Shown here: positions 1-11,325 of the stretch, one piece after another
Layout: every line of letters begins with the position of its first letter
How positions within the stretch are numbered: the first letter of the stretch is position 1
NCBI GenBank assembly: GCA_018287875.1
Contig: JAGVVL010000017.1
Coordinates: 1,612,001 to 1,676,000, forward strand
Reading direction: 5' to 3'
Origin: Nigrospora sphaerica
Lineage: Eukaryota; Ascomycota; Sordariomycetes; Amphisphaeriales; Apiosporaceae
DNA length: 64,000 nucleotides
Notes under the pieces: generated by a model
What the model was told of the DNA's origin: nothing
What the model saw: only the letters and a program-made list of their open reading frames with translations
The model's database searches: none
Made by a program: the position numbers and the translations under genes

Positions 1-168
1 CGCTTGGGCGCGCTTTGAAGCAGCAGCCTTCGCGGTAGTCGCGGCCTTCTTCGGTGCGGCAGGCTTGGTGGCCTTTGCGGCGGGCTTCGCGGCGGGTTTC
101 GCGGCGGGCTTTGCAGGAGCAGCGGTCGCCTTCGCCGCAGCTGTGGCGGCAGCTCTGCGCGGCGCCAT
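1..168 (-). CDS. Ala/Lys/Pro-rich protein, N-terminal part (runs off the left edge)
   Basis: The ATG is at 168-166 on the minus strand and the frame stays open to the window edge, giving 56 residues. The sequence starts MAPRRAAATAAAKATAAP and continues with repeated PAAK units (three PAAKPAAK-type steps), then KKAATTAKAAASKRAQ. It is almost entirely Ala, Lys and Pro. Such composition is typical of the tails of linker histones and of some other basic nuclear or nucleolar proteins. No globular domain is visible here, so histone H1 is only a possibility. No intron signal is needed within the visible part. The coding identity is fairly sure because of the uninterrupted biased composition directly after an ATG; the function is not known. 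Confidence 0.6.
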   Translation of the reverse strand, partial: MAPRRAAATAAAKATAAPAKPAAKPAAKPAAKATKPAAPKKAATTAKAAASKRAQA

Positions 169-1528
169 TGCGGTTTGGGTTGGAGGGTTGGAGGTAGTCG
201 CGAAAAGTGCGAGAGTTGGAGACACAAATACTCGGCAAGATTCGGGGGGCCTGGTAGGGAGCACAACAGGGATGTGCAGAAAAGAAACTGGCGATGAAGC
301 TCGTGTTGTTGATGATGACAGGGTGTGGAAGAGATGGGGCTCGTCGCGTGCGACTGGTGTTGTTTGGATGTTGAGGCGCTTGATGTCGAGGCAGGGGAAG
401 GGGACCAGTCAATGCGCGTCGAGGTCTGGGGAGGAACAATGAGACGGGCGATGGGCTGGTCTCGAGGATATCCTGAGGAGATGAAGAGTTGAAAAGAGTG
501 AGAAAGGGGAAGGGACTCTGGTCTTTGTTCAACGATGGGCGGGTTCGGCGGCGCGCGCGCTCCAATCTCATGGGAGCACCAATAATTTTTCGTAGGTGCA
601 CAAAATAGCAGTCCGGGGCCCAAACAGTCGAGCACAATCAGCACAACCCGCAGCTGCGGCAGGGTCTGCACGGCCCAACCATGACATAAAAGGGACCTGA
701 AGCTCCAAGCTACCCTCTGTGGCCTCTGCACCATGATACCGCTTGCACCATCGTAGACTAGCCGGACGCAGCGAGAGAAGTACCCACAAGCCGACAGACC
801 TGGCAAAAGATACTACCCGACCTCCCCGTTGCCCCGGACTCCGAGTTCTACCTGACGTACAAGTACTTGACTCGTGTACTATTCTCACCATTATTTATGC
901 ACACCGACGAACTGCCCCCGCACGAGCTCGAGTGGCCAATCATTCATTGACGTTCTCGTTGTCGTCTGTTCCCGCCCAGAGAGAAGAGCATCGTCGAAGA
1001 GAGGGCGAGAGATAGCGCCAAATGAATCAACGAGTCAAACATACGACTACAGCGCGCAGTATTTCCACAAGAGTCACGTTGTTTCTGTATTGCCCAGCAC
1101 CGCATCGCCACAGCATTGAGCCGTCAGCAATTGCGTAGCCGGCCGCAGCTGCAGCAGGCAACGGCGACTACTCTGGCTGCACTTCGGAAACCCACGTTGC
1201 GGTCCAATCAACCCACGAACGATGCCGACGTAGCCAAGCATCCCGGAGATGATTGCGGTCAACGGCCTGCGCAACTTCTAGCCGAAAACTCACACCACAA
1301 TACAATGAACAACCCGGCCTCTCAAGATTCAAGGTTCGTGCACGTCAAGAAGAGCGTTGAAATGATCATGTCTTTTCAGTTGTAACGCCTGCCATGCATG
1401 CCCCCTTAGCAGCAACCCATAGGATATCTCCCAACCCGCAACGCCAATTTCATGCTATGCATCGCAAGGATGCCCATTTGCACCGTCGTATCACCCCTAA
1501 TCCCAAGCAGCCCTGTAGGACGATGGCT
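169..1528. other. Intergenic, no gene seen
   Basis: This stretch lies between the 5' end of the Ala/Lys-rich gene and the 3' end of the metallothionein-like gene, both on the minus strand. It should hold the promoter of the former (169 to roughly 700) and the 3' UTR of the latter. Open frames here are short, overlap on both strands and resemble nothing known. No RNA gene or repeat was seen. Confidence 0.5.
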
Positions 1529-1996
1529 CTATTTCTTGGTGGTGAAGTCGATCTCGTTGGGGTTGGCAGCATCGCCACCCGAAGTCGACTTGTCGCAGGT
1601 GCAGGCGTCGGCCGGACGAACACCGCACGCGCAGGTCGAGCCACTGACGGGCGCGTTCTCCTTCGGAGCTCTGTCGCAGTTGCACTCGCCGGCGGGGCGG
1701 GCACGGCATGAGCATCGCGCACCGCTGAGCTTGTTCTCATAGGGGGCCTTCTCGCAGGTGCAGTTCAGCGCCGACTGCTTGCCACAGGAGCAGGTGGCCT
1801 GCTTTGCTGTAATGACGTGCCATGTTAGTGTCTGACTGAGTCCATCGCGTACGGTACCAAGCACAGAGTTCGAAGCCCACAGGATTCCGAAGGCCTTGCC
1901 ACTGTACGAGGGTGGGCGCTACTTACCACACACACACTCTCCACCCGTGGCCTTGCCGCAGCATTTGGAAGAAGCCTTGGTGATTTCGGTGGCCAT
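1529..1996 (-). CDS. crd2: Metallothionein-like copper-resistance protein (CRD2 type)
   Basis: Two exons on the minus strand, 1996-1927 and 1806-1529, with a 120-nt intron (GTAAGT to TTACAG), encode 115 aa. The protein begins MATEITKASSKCCGKATG and holds 16 cysteines: one CC pair, one CVC, then CSC, CTC, CSC, CNC, CAC and CTC pairs in three imperfect repeats of about 25 residues. The spacer words GARCSCRARPAG and RPADACTC recur, and the protein ends EIDFTTKK. Cys-X-Cys arrays bind Cu(I) and other soft metals, and this repeat layout matches the fungal proteins annotated as copper resistance protein CRD2. It probably acts in the cytosol, buffering copper. The start is the only ATG that gives the Cys-rich exon 1 in phase. 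A TATA element and paired CCAAT boxes lie upstream. The family is confident; the symbol is by analogy. Confidence 0.88.
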
Positions 1997-2180
1997 TGTG
2001 TTTGGCGTGTGTTGGCGGCTGGGATTGGGAAGGAAAGTAGCTGGTAGCTGATGATGGCGAGATGGTCGCGGGAATGAAAGTCTCGAAGACGGTAAAGCTG
2101 GAAGATTCGTGTTTGCTCAAGTGGTGCCGTGGGCTACGAGATGATGATCAAGAGACGGTAGTTTCTCGTCCGTCGAGCAG

Positions 2181-2188
2181 TACTTATA
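2181..2188 (-). promoter_or_regulatory. Putative TATA box of the metallothionein-like gene
   Basis: Read on the minus strand the sequence is TATAAGTA, about 185 nt upstream of the ATG at 1996. A TATA-containing core promoter fits an inducible metal-response gene. Assigned by sequence match and position only. Confidence 0.4.
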
Positions 2189-2276
2189 GAAACTGGCAAG
2201 CTCTGGGTTGCTGGATTGGGCAAGTATGACTGAGTGACGTTTCCAGGTCTGGTGTGTCATGACATTTATTCCGCTG

Positions 2277-2321
2277 CTGATTGGCCAAGAGCCGACCAGC
2301 CTCAAACTCCTGGCCAATCAG
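2277..2321. promoter_or_regulatory. Inverted pair of CCAAT boxes
   Basis: CTGATTGGCCA (2277-2287) and its perfect reverse complement TGGCCAATCAG (2311-2321) are separated by 23 nt. Each holds a CCAAT box with CCAATCA context, the preferred site of the fungal CCAAT-binding (HAP) complex. The pair lies about 280-325 nt upstream of the metallothionein-like ATG. The inverted repeat is seen directly; protein binding is inferred. Confidence 0.45.
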
Positions 2322-2833
2322 AGATCGTTCAATTACGCCTGGTGGCCGGGTTCCCCATTGATGGCAGGAACCAGGGACTTGGGTCGAATGGCTTTCCAAT
2401 CGTTCCACTTTCTTGCCATCCGTCCATCTCATACGAGATCAGTCATTCGCTCCCAACCCGGACCTTCATACCTACTGTGCTGCATAGTGACACGACTAGC
2501 TGCTGGCGATTGACACGGCGCACGGCGCAGAGCCCTCTGTACGCGCAAACAAGGCAACCTGCTGTCCCAGAGAGGGCGGCGGACTTTACGCATCCTCATG
2601 TGTTCCGCTATGAAGTCCATGCTTCATGCGTGCGCATTTCTGCCAATTTCCATTGACACCGCAAAACATGGAGTCTCCTGCCGTTTGGACAAGTAGGGCG
2701 AGTGTTGTGTTTTGCATCTGGCCTCTCAACGATCCGCCGGCTAGGTCAAGATGCATTTGCGCTCTCCACGGGTATAGATGAGCGTGCGGGCTCTGGTATG
2801 TACGATGCGTTAGCGGACTCCGACCGAACCTAT

Positions 2834-4581
2834 CTACCATCGGCCGTCGATCCTCTCATCGCGGGGCAGTTCGGCCGAAGGGTATCGTGAACGTGGGTAA
2901 TGCGGATCCTCGAGGGCCTCCCCGGCCCAGTCTTCTTCCTGTGCCAGGCGAGAGGGAAGTCCCAACCCTTGGAGGTGGAATCGACTGAGCTCGTCACCGT
3001 ACGCTTCCTCATTGCGGATGCGCTGTTTGCGACCGACAAAGTGGTACAACAGCCAAGAAGCAAACACTACGACGGTCAAGGCAATGCTGGTGCCCAGGAA
3101 GACCTTCCAGCTGGTCTGAGTGTTGAGCTGAACGACGCCCGCGTCCCAGATCGACTCCGAAATTGTCAGCATTGTTTGCCTCAAGCCTTGGGTAGAGGGG
3201 GGTCTCCTACGGCAACGAGCGCTGTGGGGAGAAACAACAGCGTCATGACGGTGATGGTTTTCATCGTCTCGCTGTCCCGAGCCGCCAACAAGGTTGCCGA
3301 CCGTGAATCTTTAGCCACGGCAATACTGAGTTGGCTGTCCCGTTGTACAATCAGGCTGGACACCTACACAAAGACTTAGCTGGTCCGGAAACATTAGGAG
3401 GGGGGCGGGCGGGCAACAATTACCACATTGATCTGTCCGCGCACTCGATATTGCATTTCGGAGACTTCGTCTGTCAGCAAATCGAGCTGGATGGCCGAGA
3501 ATGAGATTCGATCCAAAAGTGACGTCTTGCCCTCTCTGGACCGCTGCGGGTGCGCCTCATTCAGCAGCCGGTCTAACGACTCGGTACTATCGCGGCAGAA
3601 TGCCGTAAGTTTGGACGTGAACTTCATGACGGTCGCACAATGGCCCAGGGAGGCGTTGGAGACGTGAAGCTGCTTCAGCAGCGCGTCGTACTTGGAGAGT
3701 TCTCTGGCCCATTTGTCGTTTAGGCGGATTCGCCAGGCATTCCGCACCATGCCCGTGACGGACTCCATCGCCCGAACTTCCCTGTATAGAAAGTTGAACC
3801 AGTACCTCCAAGAATCACGCCTCTCTTCGAGGATGAAGGTCAAGAGTGACAGTGGGTTGAGTCGCAAGCTTTGGCACTCGTCAACACATTTCTGGCGGAT
3901 GGTCTCCACGGAAATCTTCTCGGCTGCTGTCAGCAGGGCCAAGGTCGACTGGTCCGACAGCCGCACCCGGATGATGCAAGTGATGGACCGGCTGTTCCTC
4001 GGGAGTCTCATCAACAACACTGGCAGACGATCAGCTCAAAGCCCGTAGGCAATGTCGAGGTCGGCAAGCAGCATACCGAACGCAGATGGCTTTCCGGTTT
4101 CCTGGTCATACTGGGTGTGGGACGAAAGGTGAAGATGCTGTGACCTGAACACGGGCTCTGAATATTTGGGGAGCCCAAAGACTGTGAGCACGCTCCCGAA
4201 CGAGGCCTTGGACATGCTGATTGGGAGCTTGGGCTCAGTCGGGTCGCCTGTACAGCTTCTGCGTCGCGTGTTCAGCCTCGTCAACGAAGTGCGCGCCTGA
4301 AAGGTTGCCACCTACATTAAAGTGAATCCCTTGTTGTTTTTCTGGCCGTTGTCAGCAGGATTCGAGTAACGACGTGAAGTTACGCCGGGGCCGGCACCGT
4401 CTCTCCGGCGTGGGCACATCACACTCACCACCTTAGCCAGCTTGGCTTGGAAAGTCTCGTCACTTTGTAGCAGGTCCAGACTGTCTCCAAGACGCTCTTC
4501 CTCCGAGGACCATAGCCTGACGGTGGTCCCGGCTGTGCAGTACACTTTTTGGAGGTCTTCATCTTTCCACGAGGTCGCCAT
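2834..4581 (-). CDS. CorA-like fungal membrane protein (two C-terminal helices)
   Basis: Five exons on the minus strand: 4581-4429, 4311-4077, 4019-3424, 3363-3211 and 3154-2834, giving 485 aa. The start MATSWKDEDLQKVYC is followed by TTVRLWSSEEERLGDSL. A long helical middle (roughly residues 130-320) leads to VQRDSQLSIAVAKDSR and DSETMKTITVMTLLFLPTA, the first membrane helix. The second helix is WKVFLGTSIALTVVVFASWL, with a basic tail. This layout (soluble N-domain, long helix, a 'MKTI..LT..FLP' helix, then a second helix) is that of fungal proteins related to CorA Mg2+ channels. No GMN motif is visible, so ion transport is unproven. Introns are 117, 57, 60 and 56 nt. The 57-nt one removes an in-frame TGA at 4038-4036, and the 56-nt one uses a TGCTGAC branch and TCGGAG acceptor. 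The exon 2 acceptor could also be 15 nt further in (TTTCAG). Family fairly sure; two introns inferred. Confidence 0.7.
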
Positions 4582-7500
4582 AACTCATCCGGGCTGCTGC
4601 TGTACTACACGTTTCTCAACACAACCGAAGAACGGGATTGATGAGCGATGACTGTCTGGTAATGGACAACTCAGTACTAGGTATACGAGCGGATGCTGAT
4701 GAAAAGAAGTCATCAGAAGGGAAGGCGTCTGAATTCCACACACAGCCTCGCGTCCCTGAGGGAGCCCATGAGACGCCACAATTTTTCCATGCTGCATTTC
4801 TTTGCAGGTTACGCCAACTGGCCACCCGCTTGTACATGGGCGCTGAACGCGGGGGTGCTATGCAGCCCGGTATACGCCAACGAATAGGAGCCAGAGCCCA
4901 TAGTCGTCGGTGATGGGCCCCCTGCCCCCCTGGAGGAGGGGCTGGCCGCACCGCAGGCCTAGTGGGCCGGCCTCCCAGCCTCCCTCTGTTCCTCCAGCCC
5001 GTTGAGCCCTTGTCACGGGCGACAAGTGTGGTACGGTTCGTAACGCCATTCCGCAGCACGAGACAGCGGGATTGTCTCTGCAGCTGCCGCTTTGGTATGT
5101 CACACACAGTAGTGGCGGGCGGGTGGGCGTGGGCTGTGATGGGGCTCTGGCGCAGAAACGTGCTGTAGTCTGAACGCCTTCTTGTTATCGAAGGCCCACA
5201 TCTTGTCGTATGGGTCCTCAACTCCATATTCACCAGCGCAAATTTGTAATACCCAAGCAACGCCGCAGGAACGCAGTCCGAGATGGAGAAAATATGTCCA
5301 GTGGTTTCGGATGATCCGATCCGTGTACCGGGTTGGTTGGTTTGCCCTGCTCAAATTTCACAACAATATCGTCCTCGGCGTACACAGCCTTGGGGTAGTC
5401 TCTCAAGATTGCCCATGCCAAGGCCATCGTGGATCTTTGCCGGGCGAAGTAAAGACCCTCTCGGCACCAAGCAGATAAGCACTAGGTACGGACTACGTAC
5501 AGGCATACTCGAATATGGGTCCCCCGGTACCGAGCGCTGTCAATTCCTCTCTTTGGGTCGAGGTTCCGGACAGAATCCGGCAAACCGTGGAGACCAGATA
5601 CGCAAGAGATTGCTCGGGAGCGGTGAAGACGCAGGTCCAAGATTGCGGGAGTATACGTTATATATAGCAACAGCTCCAAATCAAAGCAATAGTGGCCTGC
5701 GCATAGCTACTTAGTGCATTCAGGGTATGTGTAGGCTGCAAAACATCGCTTCTTCTGTTAGCCGATGATGAGTTTGTGTGGGTGCCCTGTTGTATCCTGT
5801 CGCATACTGTGCCTTGACGGGTCATTCCCTTGAGCCAAACCAACAACAATGTTTTCGAAGCAGTGCTCGGCACGCGGCTCAACGTTGCCCCTCGTGGGGT
5901 GAACCTACATCCATGCGCGGCTCGTATGCCGTGCTTGGCTGTTTCTACACCTTCAGGGCGTGCTGGCGGTTGTATACAGTAAGCATCGGCACCGCCACCA
6001 AATGGATGGTATCGGACGACTCACCCGGTCGCGTCCGTCTTTCCACCGCGGAATCGAGCAGTGAACTCTCTTCCCCCATGTTCGTAGCCGAGTGTTGCTT
6101 CATTCTTCACATGAAGCATCGGCTGCGCGAAACGTGCATGTTATGGCCCGCGCCGAGGGCGTGGGACTCCTGTCCGGCTGGAGGGTAACGCCAAGAGCCG
6201 CATCAAATGTCTCGTGACTGCGGGTGTACAGAGAGCTGAAGAACGTCCGCGCCTGGGATCTTTTCTGTATTCCTTCCAGGCTGGGCTCACTGACCCCTTC
6301 CCGGCTCCCACGTTGCTAACTCGCTATAGATACTTCGAGACACTAGACGAGCTGACTTCTTCAGTCGTTCTCATTGCTACCGGCGGCTCTGCTTTCGACC
6401 TCCATAACAGCAAGTTTATCGAGAATCAGAGCCTCGTGGAGGATTGTACCACTCTTGACGAAGCATTGTATACCAACCCCCCCCCCCAAAGGTGGCCCCT
6501 ATGGCACGCGTGACGCCGTGCACCCTTCATGTGGTTCACCGACAATGATGTAATATCGTGTATCGCCGCCTCTGCGCCAAGCACTGCCGAATCTCGTTGT
6601 TTCTCTGTGCTCTAACGCGACAATAAAAAATGACGAGTGTGGTTTGAAAGCGTGAGATCAAACATGGGTGAATAGAGTAACACGGTTACTAAGTGCTATA
6701 CGTTAGATACGAGAGCCCCGAGGTTACATGGTATCAAACGAGTGATACAACGGTTTAAGCATGTCTTCTCACGTCAGATCTGTATTCATGATAAGTGCCA
6801 TTAGTCCGGGCCGCAGATGGTACGGCGTATAAGAGTGTTCATTCTCATCCACGAACTGGGGCGGGCGCCCATGCTTCCCTTTCTGATCTAGCACCTTTAT
6901 TGAAACTGAATTTATGAGGCTGGAATACTCCAGCCATGACCTAGCCCGGCGAATGAATAAAGCGCGTCGCCGGCATTTGCAGTTAGCAGCACCACAGACC
7001 CGATTATCCAGGCCAGCGAATGCTCGCGCATATCTTGCTGCTTATAGGATTTATCAGGCATCACAGATGTGGTACCACATCTAAACTACTCTGCCAATTA
7101 TGCGATTTACCATCGGGTCATGATTGCCCCAGATTTGGTGTTCCCGCGACATCTACGTGCGTACAAGGCGAAATATGTCCGCTCCACTTCCCACCAGTCA
7201 TATCTCATACAACGGTATTTCGATAAAAGCCATTCACGAAAAGCATACAACGAGACTGGCATACTGTTGTAATAAGAGCTCACAGCCGATACGATGTGAT
7301 CATGTCCTGGACTGGCGAGTCGCATAAGTAAGGTTGAAAGGTGCTCTCAACAGAATCTTAGACTAAAAGTGTGAGCGGGAGCTACAACGAACTGAACGGC
7401 CAGCTTGTAAGCAATGTTAAGAATCGAGCGATGAGTTCGGGTATAGCGGGTAGGCGGGCACGGCAACAGCGGCAGCTCATTGGGCCTCGAGAGGCAGTCT

Positions 7501-8842
7501 ATAGGGGCAATATCTAGAATGGAACACGGTGAAGTCGCCCCCAAGACGTGCTTGGGCATCCAGAGCCCCGCCCTGGGCCTGCTTGCAAGATCGCGTGATC
7601 AGGGATGGAGAAAAAGGCCGAGGTAGAATGTGAATGGAACTGGCCAGCCTTTCCGTAAGAGCAGGAAATGCGTGCACGAACAGATGCCAAGCTCAGGCTG
7701 GGACCGCCGCTGCCGCAAAAGGCGCCCGATATACCGAGAATATCTTCCCTGTCCGTGTTTCCGTGTGAGCATGACCTCCGGCAGGCAGAATGAAACGGCC
7801 AAATTAGGAAATCATGACGCAAGAGGCCGGCGAGCGGAGGATCGCTACGATTAGGTAAGGGGCCTGTAATGGAAGACCGTCGGCATTCTTTGCGACTCCG
7901 CGCACTGCCGGGCGCGCCGGGGGAAGAGCTGCTAGAGGGAAAGGGGTTGTCGGTTGGGGCACGACGGCATTGTCGACTTCCCCTCACCGTGAGAGGAGAC
8001 GGACCGAATGCCTCCAGAGTCTCTCCAGATTTTTCAGAGAGTCGGGCGTCTTCCCCGAGTTCTGTATGGGCGACTCGTGGAGGATGGTGGATGTGGTGGA
8101 GGAGATGGATGACGTTTCGTTAGGTCTATCCCCGGGTGCCGGTGGTGGAGTGGGGGTCGGTCACCAGCGCTGCCTTTTGGGCGGCTTGGGGCTAAAGACA
8201 CCCCGTCTGGGGGCGCCTCTGGGGCCGCAGCAGTTCCCACTAGACTCTACAATAGGACCAGGCTCGCCCTATAGGGAGGCTCTACTGTAGTGCTCTTAGG
8301 TACTGGGTTGGCGGGTCGGATGCGTCGGGGAGGCCCCATATATTCTCGCCCTCCACACCCCACGCACCACCCTCATCAACTAGAGCGCTGTTCATCCGCA
8401 CCAACTCGGGTCGACCTTGGGGGGCCTCAAGACCCATAATTTCCCATGGACAAGCATCGCGTGCAGTCGGCAAGCTTCAAATTGCCACGATTCGTCCATG
8501 GCCGCCCGCGATCGAGCTGCGTGTCGGGAATGTCGGGCTCTTCCACAGCCCGGCCGGCGCCCCAACCGGCATATGGCTGGGACCCATACTCCCTGTGCCG
8601 AGACATGAAGAGTAGAGGCGATGGAAGTACGCAGTGAGCGCAGGCCGGCAAGCAGGTAAGGGTACGCCGGCACCGCCGGTTTTCTTGATAATCCAAGAGC
8701 CAAGTATGACGCCCTGATTCCTATGCTGGACCCGATCGTCCATATAAGAAAGCCGCCCGTCGTCAACATGACGGACGGACTGGGTGCCCCGAGTCTCCCC
8801 TCAGCCGTTCCCGGGCACTATTGAGATCGCCACCTCCCCAAA
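4582..8842. other. 4.3-kb stretch without a supportable gene
   Basis: Contains the promoters of the CorA-like gene (left) and the sugar transporter (right). Two short patches look like coding sequence but cannot be extended into gene models. One is on the minus strand from about 5460 to 5230 (ARQRSTMALAWAILRDYP, then KAVYAEDDIVVKFEQ). The other is on the plus strand from 6330 to about 6480 (RYFETLDELTSSVVLIATGG), preceded by a good branch site and acceptor (gctaac, ctatag). From about 6500 to 7330 the DNA is visibly richer in A and T than its surroundings. This could be the remains of decayed genes or of a mobile element. No terminal repeats were seen. Confidence 0.4.
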
Positions 8843-10923
8843 ATGCTCGGCATAATCACCCAAGTCACCTTTGACGACGTTGCGAGAAACGAGAGTGAAA
8901 AGCCTACCCATAGCCATGCGCCGCCTGATACCTTGGACTACTCGCCCCTCCCACGGGTCACCGGCCGGTCCCTAGCCATGGGGCTTCTCGTGTCCATGGG
9001 CGGCCTGATCTTCGGGCAAGTCTTTGTCTATACCTCCCCCATCGGAGGCCCCGAGAGTACTAACGGGTGGCAGCTATGATACGGGCCAGATTTCCGGCTT
9101 CTGTAAGCCACTCTCGCTTCTATTTCTCAACTGCCCCTTTCGACACTGACCAGAAGTGTCCCAGTGGAGATGCCCGACTTCTTGGGTAGATTTGGCCAAG
9201 ACCGTCCCGATGGACGCGGTTTCAGCAATGTTAGATCCGGTCTCATTGTGGGTATGCTGTCCATTGGTACACTCATTGGAGCCCTGATCGGAGCGCCCAT
9301 TGCCGACAATATTGGCCGCCGTCTTTCCGTCTGTGTGTGGTGTGTTGTTGTCTCCGTCGGCTTCGTCATCCAGGCTGCATCCGTTACGGCCTGGTATCAG
9401 GTATGGAAGATGGCGAATCTCATGACAAGAATATCGGCTGCTAATATGGACTGGTTCTATAGTTCATGATAGGACGGCTGGTCGCCGGCTTCGGCGTTGG
9501 TGCATTGAGCCTCATAGTTCCCATGTACCAGGCCGAGACGGCGCCGCCGTGGATTCGCGGCGCGCTTGTCTGCACGTATCAGCTGTTCATCACTTTGGGA
9601 ATCTTCCTGGCTGCGTGTTTCAACTATGGCACCGTCACCCATCAGCGCGACAACTCGGCCTCGTGGCGCGTCGTCGTGGGGCTTGGCTGGCTCTGGACCC
9701 TGATCCTGGGCTTTGGCATGCTCCTGTTCAGGGAGACGCCGCGATACGATTACCGTCGAGGCCGTGTCGAGGAGGCCCGGAAGACGCTGATGTCCGTCTA
9801 TGGCGCCCCGGCCAACCACTATGCGGTCCATATGCAAATGGAAGAAATAGGAAGCAAGCTCCGGGCAGAATCGCAAATACGGGCTTCGGCCGTACAGGAG
9901 TTTACCGACATGCTTCGAGCTCCACGTATGGCTTATCGAATTGTGTTGGGCATGCTCTTGCAGATGTTTCAGCAGCTCAGTAAGTGGTCTCGTGATGTTC
10001 TTCTTCCTCCCGGGTTCCGTGCCGAAAGCATTGCTGTTGCGTCTTCTTCTCTCTCCACCATGCGCTCTCTTGCGCCCTGGATCACTACCGGGTCCCCGGA
10101 CGACCAAAGGAGGACGTCTTGCCACTGACACCGAATATGTAGCCGGCGCAAACTTCTTCTTCTACTACGGGACTGTAGGCATCCCCCTGAATCCGCGCGA
10201 CTTCATTCCGCCGCCACTGACCAAGGACAGACCATCTTCAGCTCGGTACAGATCAACTCCTTTGTGACGCAAATGATCCTCAACGGCATCAACTTTGGCG
10301 TCACCTTCATCGGGCTGTACCTGGTCGAGCACTACGGCCGCCGCAAGTCCCTGATGGTCGGCAGCGTCTGGATGTTCGTCTGCTTCATGATATTCGCCTC
10401 GGTCGGCCACTTCAGCCTCGACCGGGCGAGGCCGAGCAACACGCAGGGCGCCGGCATCGCCATGATTGTCTTCGCCTGCCTCTTCATCCTCGGCTACGCG
10501 ACGACGTGGGGCCCCATGGTCTGGACGCTCATCGCCGAGATCTACCCGTCGCGGTACCGGGCCAAGGCCATGGCGCTGGCGACGGCGAGCAACTGGACCT
10601 GGAACTTCCTCATCGCCTTCTTCACGCCCTTCATCACGGGCGCCATCGACTTCCGCTACGGCTACGTCTTCGCCGCCTGCAACCTCGCCTCCGCCCTCCT
10701 CGTCTACTTCTTCGTACTCGAGGGCCGGGGCCGCACCCTCGAGGAGATCGACACCATGTACGTCGAGCGCGTGAGCCCCCGGAAGTCGGCCGCCTGGGTG
10801 GCGCCCCCGCCCGACGTCATGGCGCGGATCCGCAAGGAGGCCGGCACCGAGCTCGCCGTCGATGCCTCGCCGGCGCCGGGCCCGGGCCCCTCCGGCAGCG
10901 ACACCCCCAGGGTCTCCGTGTAG
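8843..10923 (+). CDS. MFS sugar transporter (hexose transporter family)
   Basis: Six exons: 8843-9015, 9074-9102, 9165-9400, 9463-9979, 10143-10174 and 10231-10923, giving 559 aa. Signatures of the sugar porter family are clear: GGLIFGYDTGQISGF around helix 1 (across introns 1 and 2), PIADNIGRR in the helix 2-3 loop, GRLVAGFGVGALS and PMYQAETAP before WIRG, FRETPRYDYRRGR at the central loop, TGANFFFYYGTTIFSS, and EIYPSRYRAKAM near helix 10. Twelve helices are expected. It should import a monosaccharide by proton symport at the plasma membrane; the substrate cannot be read from sequence. Intron 1 is a GC-AG intron (GCAAGT donor, ACTAAC branch, CAG acceptor), and only this splice restores the GYDTG motif. 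Exons 2 and 5 are just 29 and 32 nt. The start is the first ATG in frame, in context CCAAAATG. Confidence 0.93.
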
Positions 10924-11325
10924 GGCGTGGCGGACCAAGCTCCCTATCTGCGCAAAAGAGTGCACGAATTTACGACGGCATTTAGCGGACTTCAAACTTT
11001 TGTATATGTAGGCTGCTCCTTTCGGATTTGCAGTTCTATTAGTCGTCAATAAGTACACACTTGGTACTTTGCGTGTCATGAGATCATGAAATCGGATCAG
11101 CGCTTGCCGCCAACGCTGGATCGGAAAAGCAACCCTCCCAAATCCTAAGGCTCGTCTAGAGCCCGGAACCGTTTCGCCGTCATAAGAAGACCCGTATCCG
11201 CCCCCCAGTTTTGTTCCATCCCGTCTATATCTCAAGACCTATCAGCCCATCTAGGGCACCAGCCCGACGGCCCCGAAATCCTTGTACCCATAAGTCCCGT
11301 ACGCACGCGTTACGGAAAAAGAAGT
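10924..11325. other. Short convergent intergenic region
   Basis: 402 bp between the stop codons of the sugar transporter and the oxysterol-binding protein, expected to hold both 3' UTRs. Nothing else was recognised. Confidence 0.5.

Larger units (their letters stand above)
1997..2833. other. Intergenic: promoter of the metallothionein-like gene and 3' flank of the CorA-like gene
   Basis: Carries the TATA element and the inverted CCAAT pair described separately. No coding sequence was recognised between about 2330 and the CorA-like stop codon. Confidence 0.5.

Noticed and set aside
3155..3210. Apparent frameshift in the CorA-like gene before the last exon
   Set aside because: A 56-nt GT-AG intron with a TGCTGAC branch restores the frame and a sensible loop between the two helices.
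10165..11235. Long minus-strand open frame (356 codons) opposite the sugar transporter's 3' exon
   Set aside because: Mirror of a GC-rich coding exon; Arg/Gly/Asp-rich composition typical of antisense frames and no domain.
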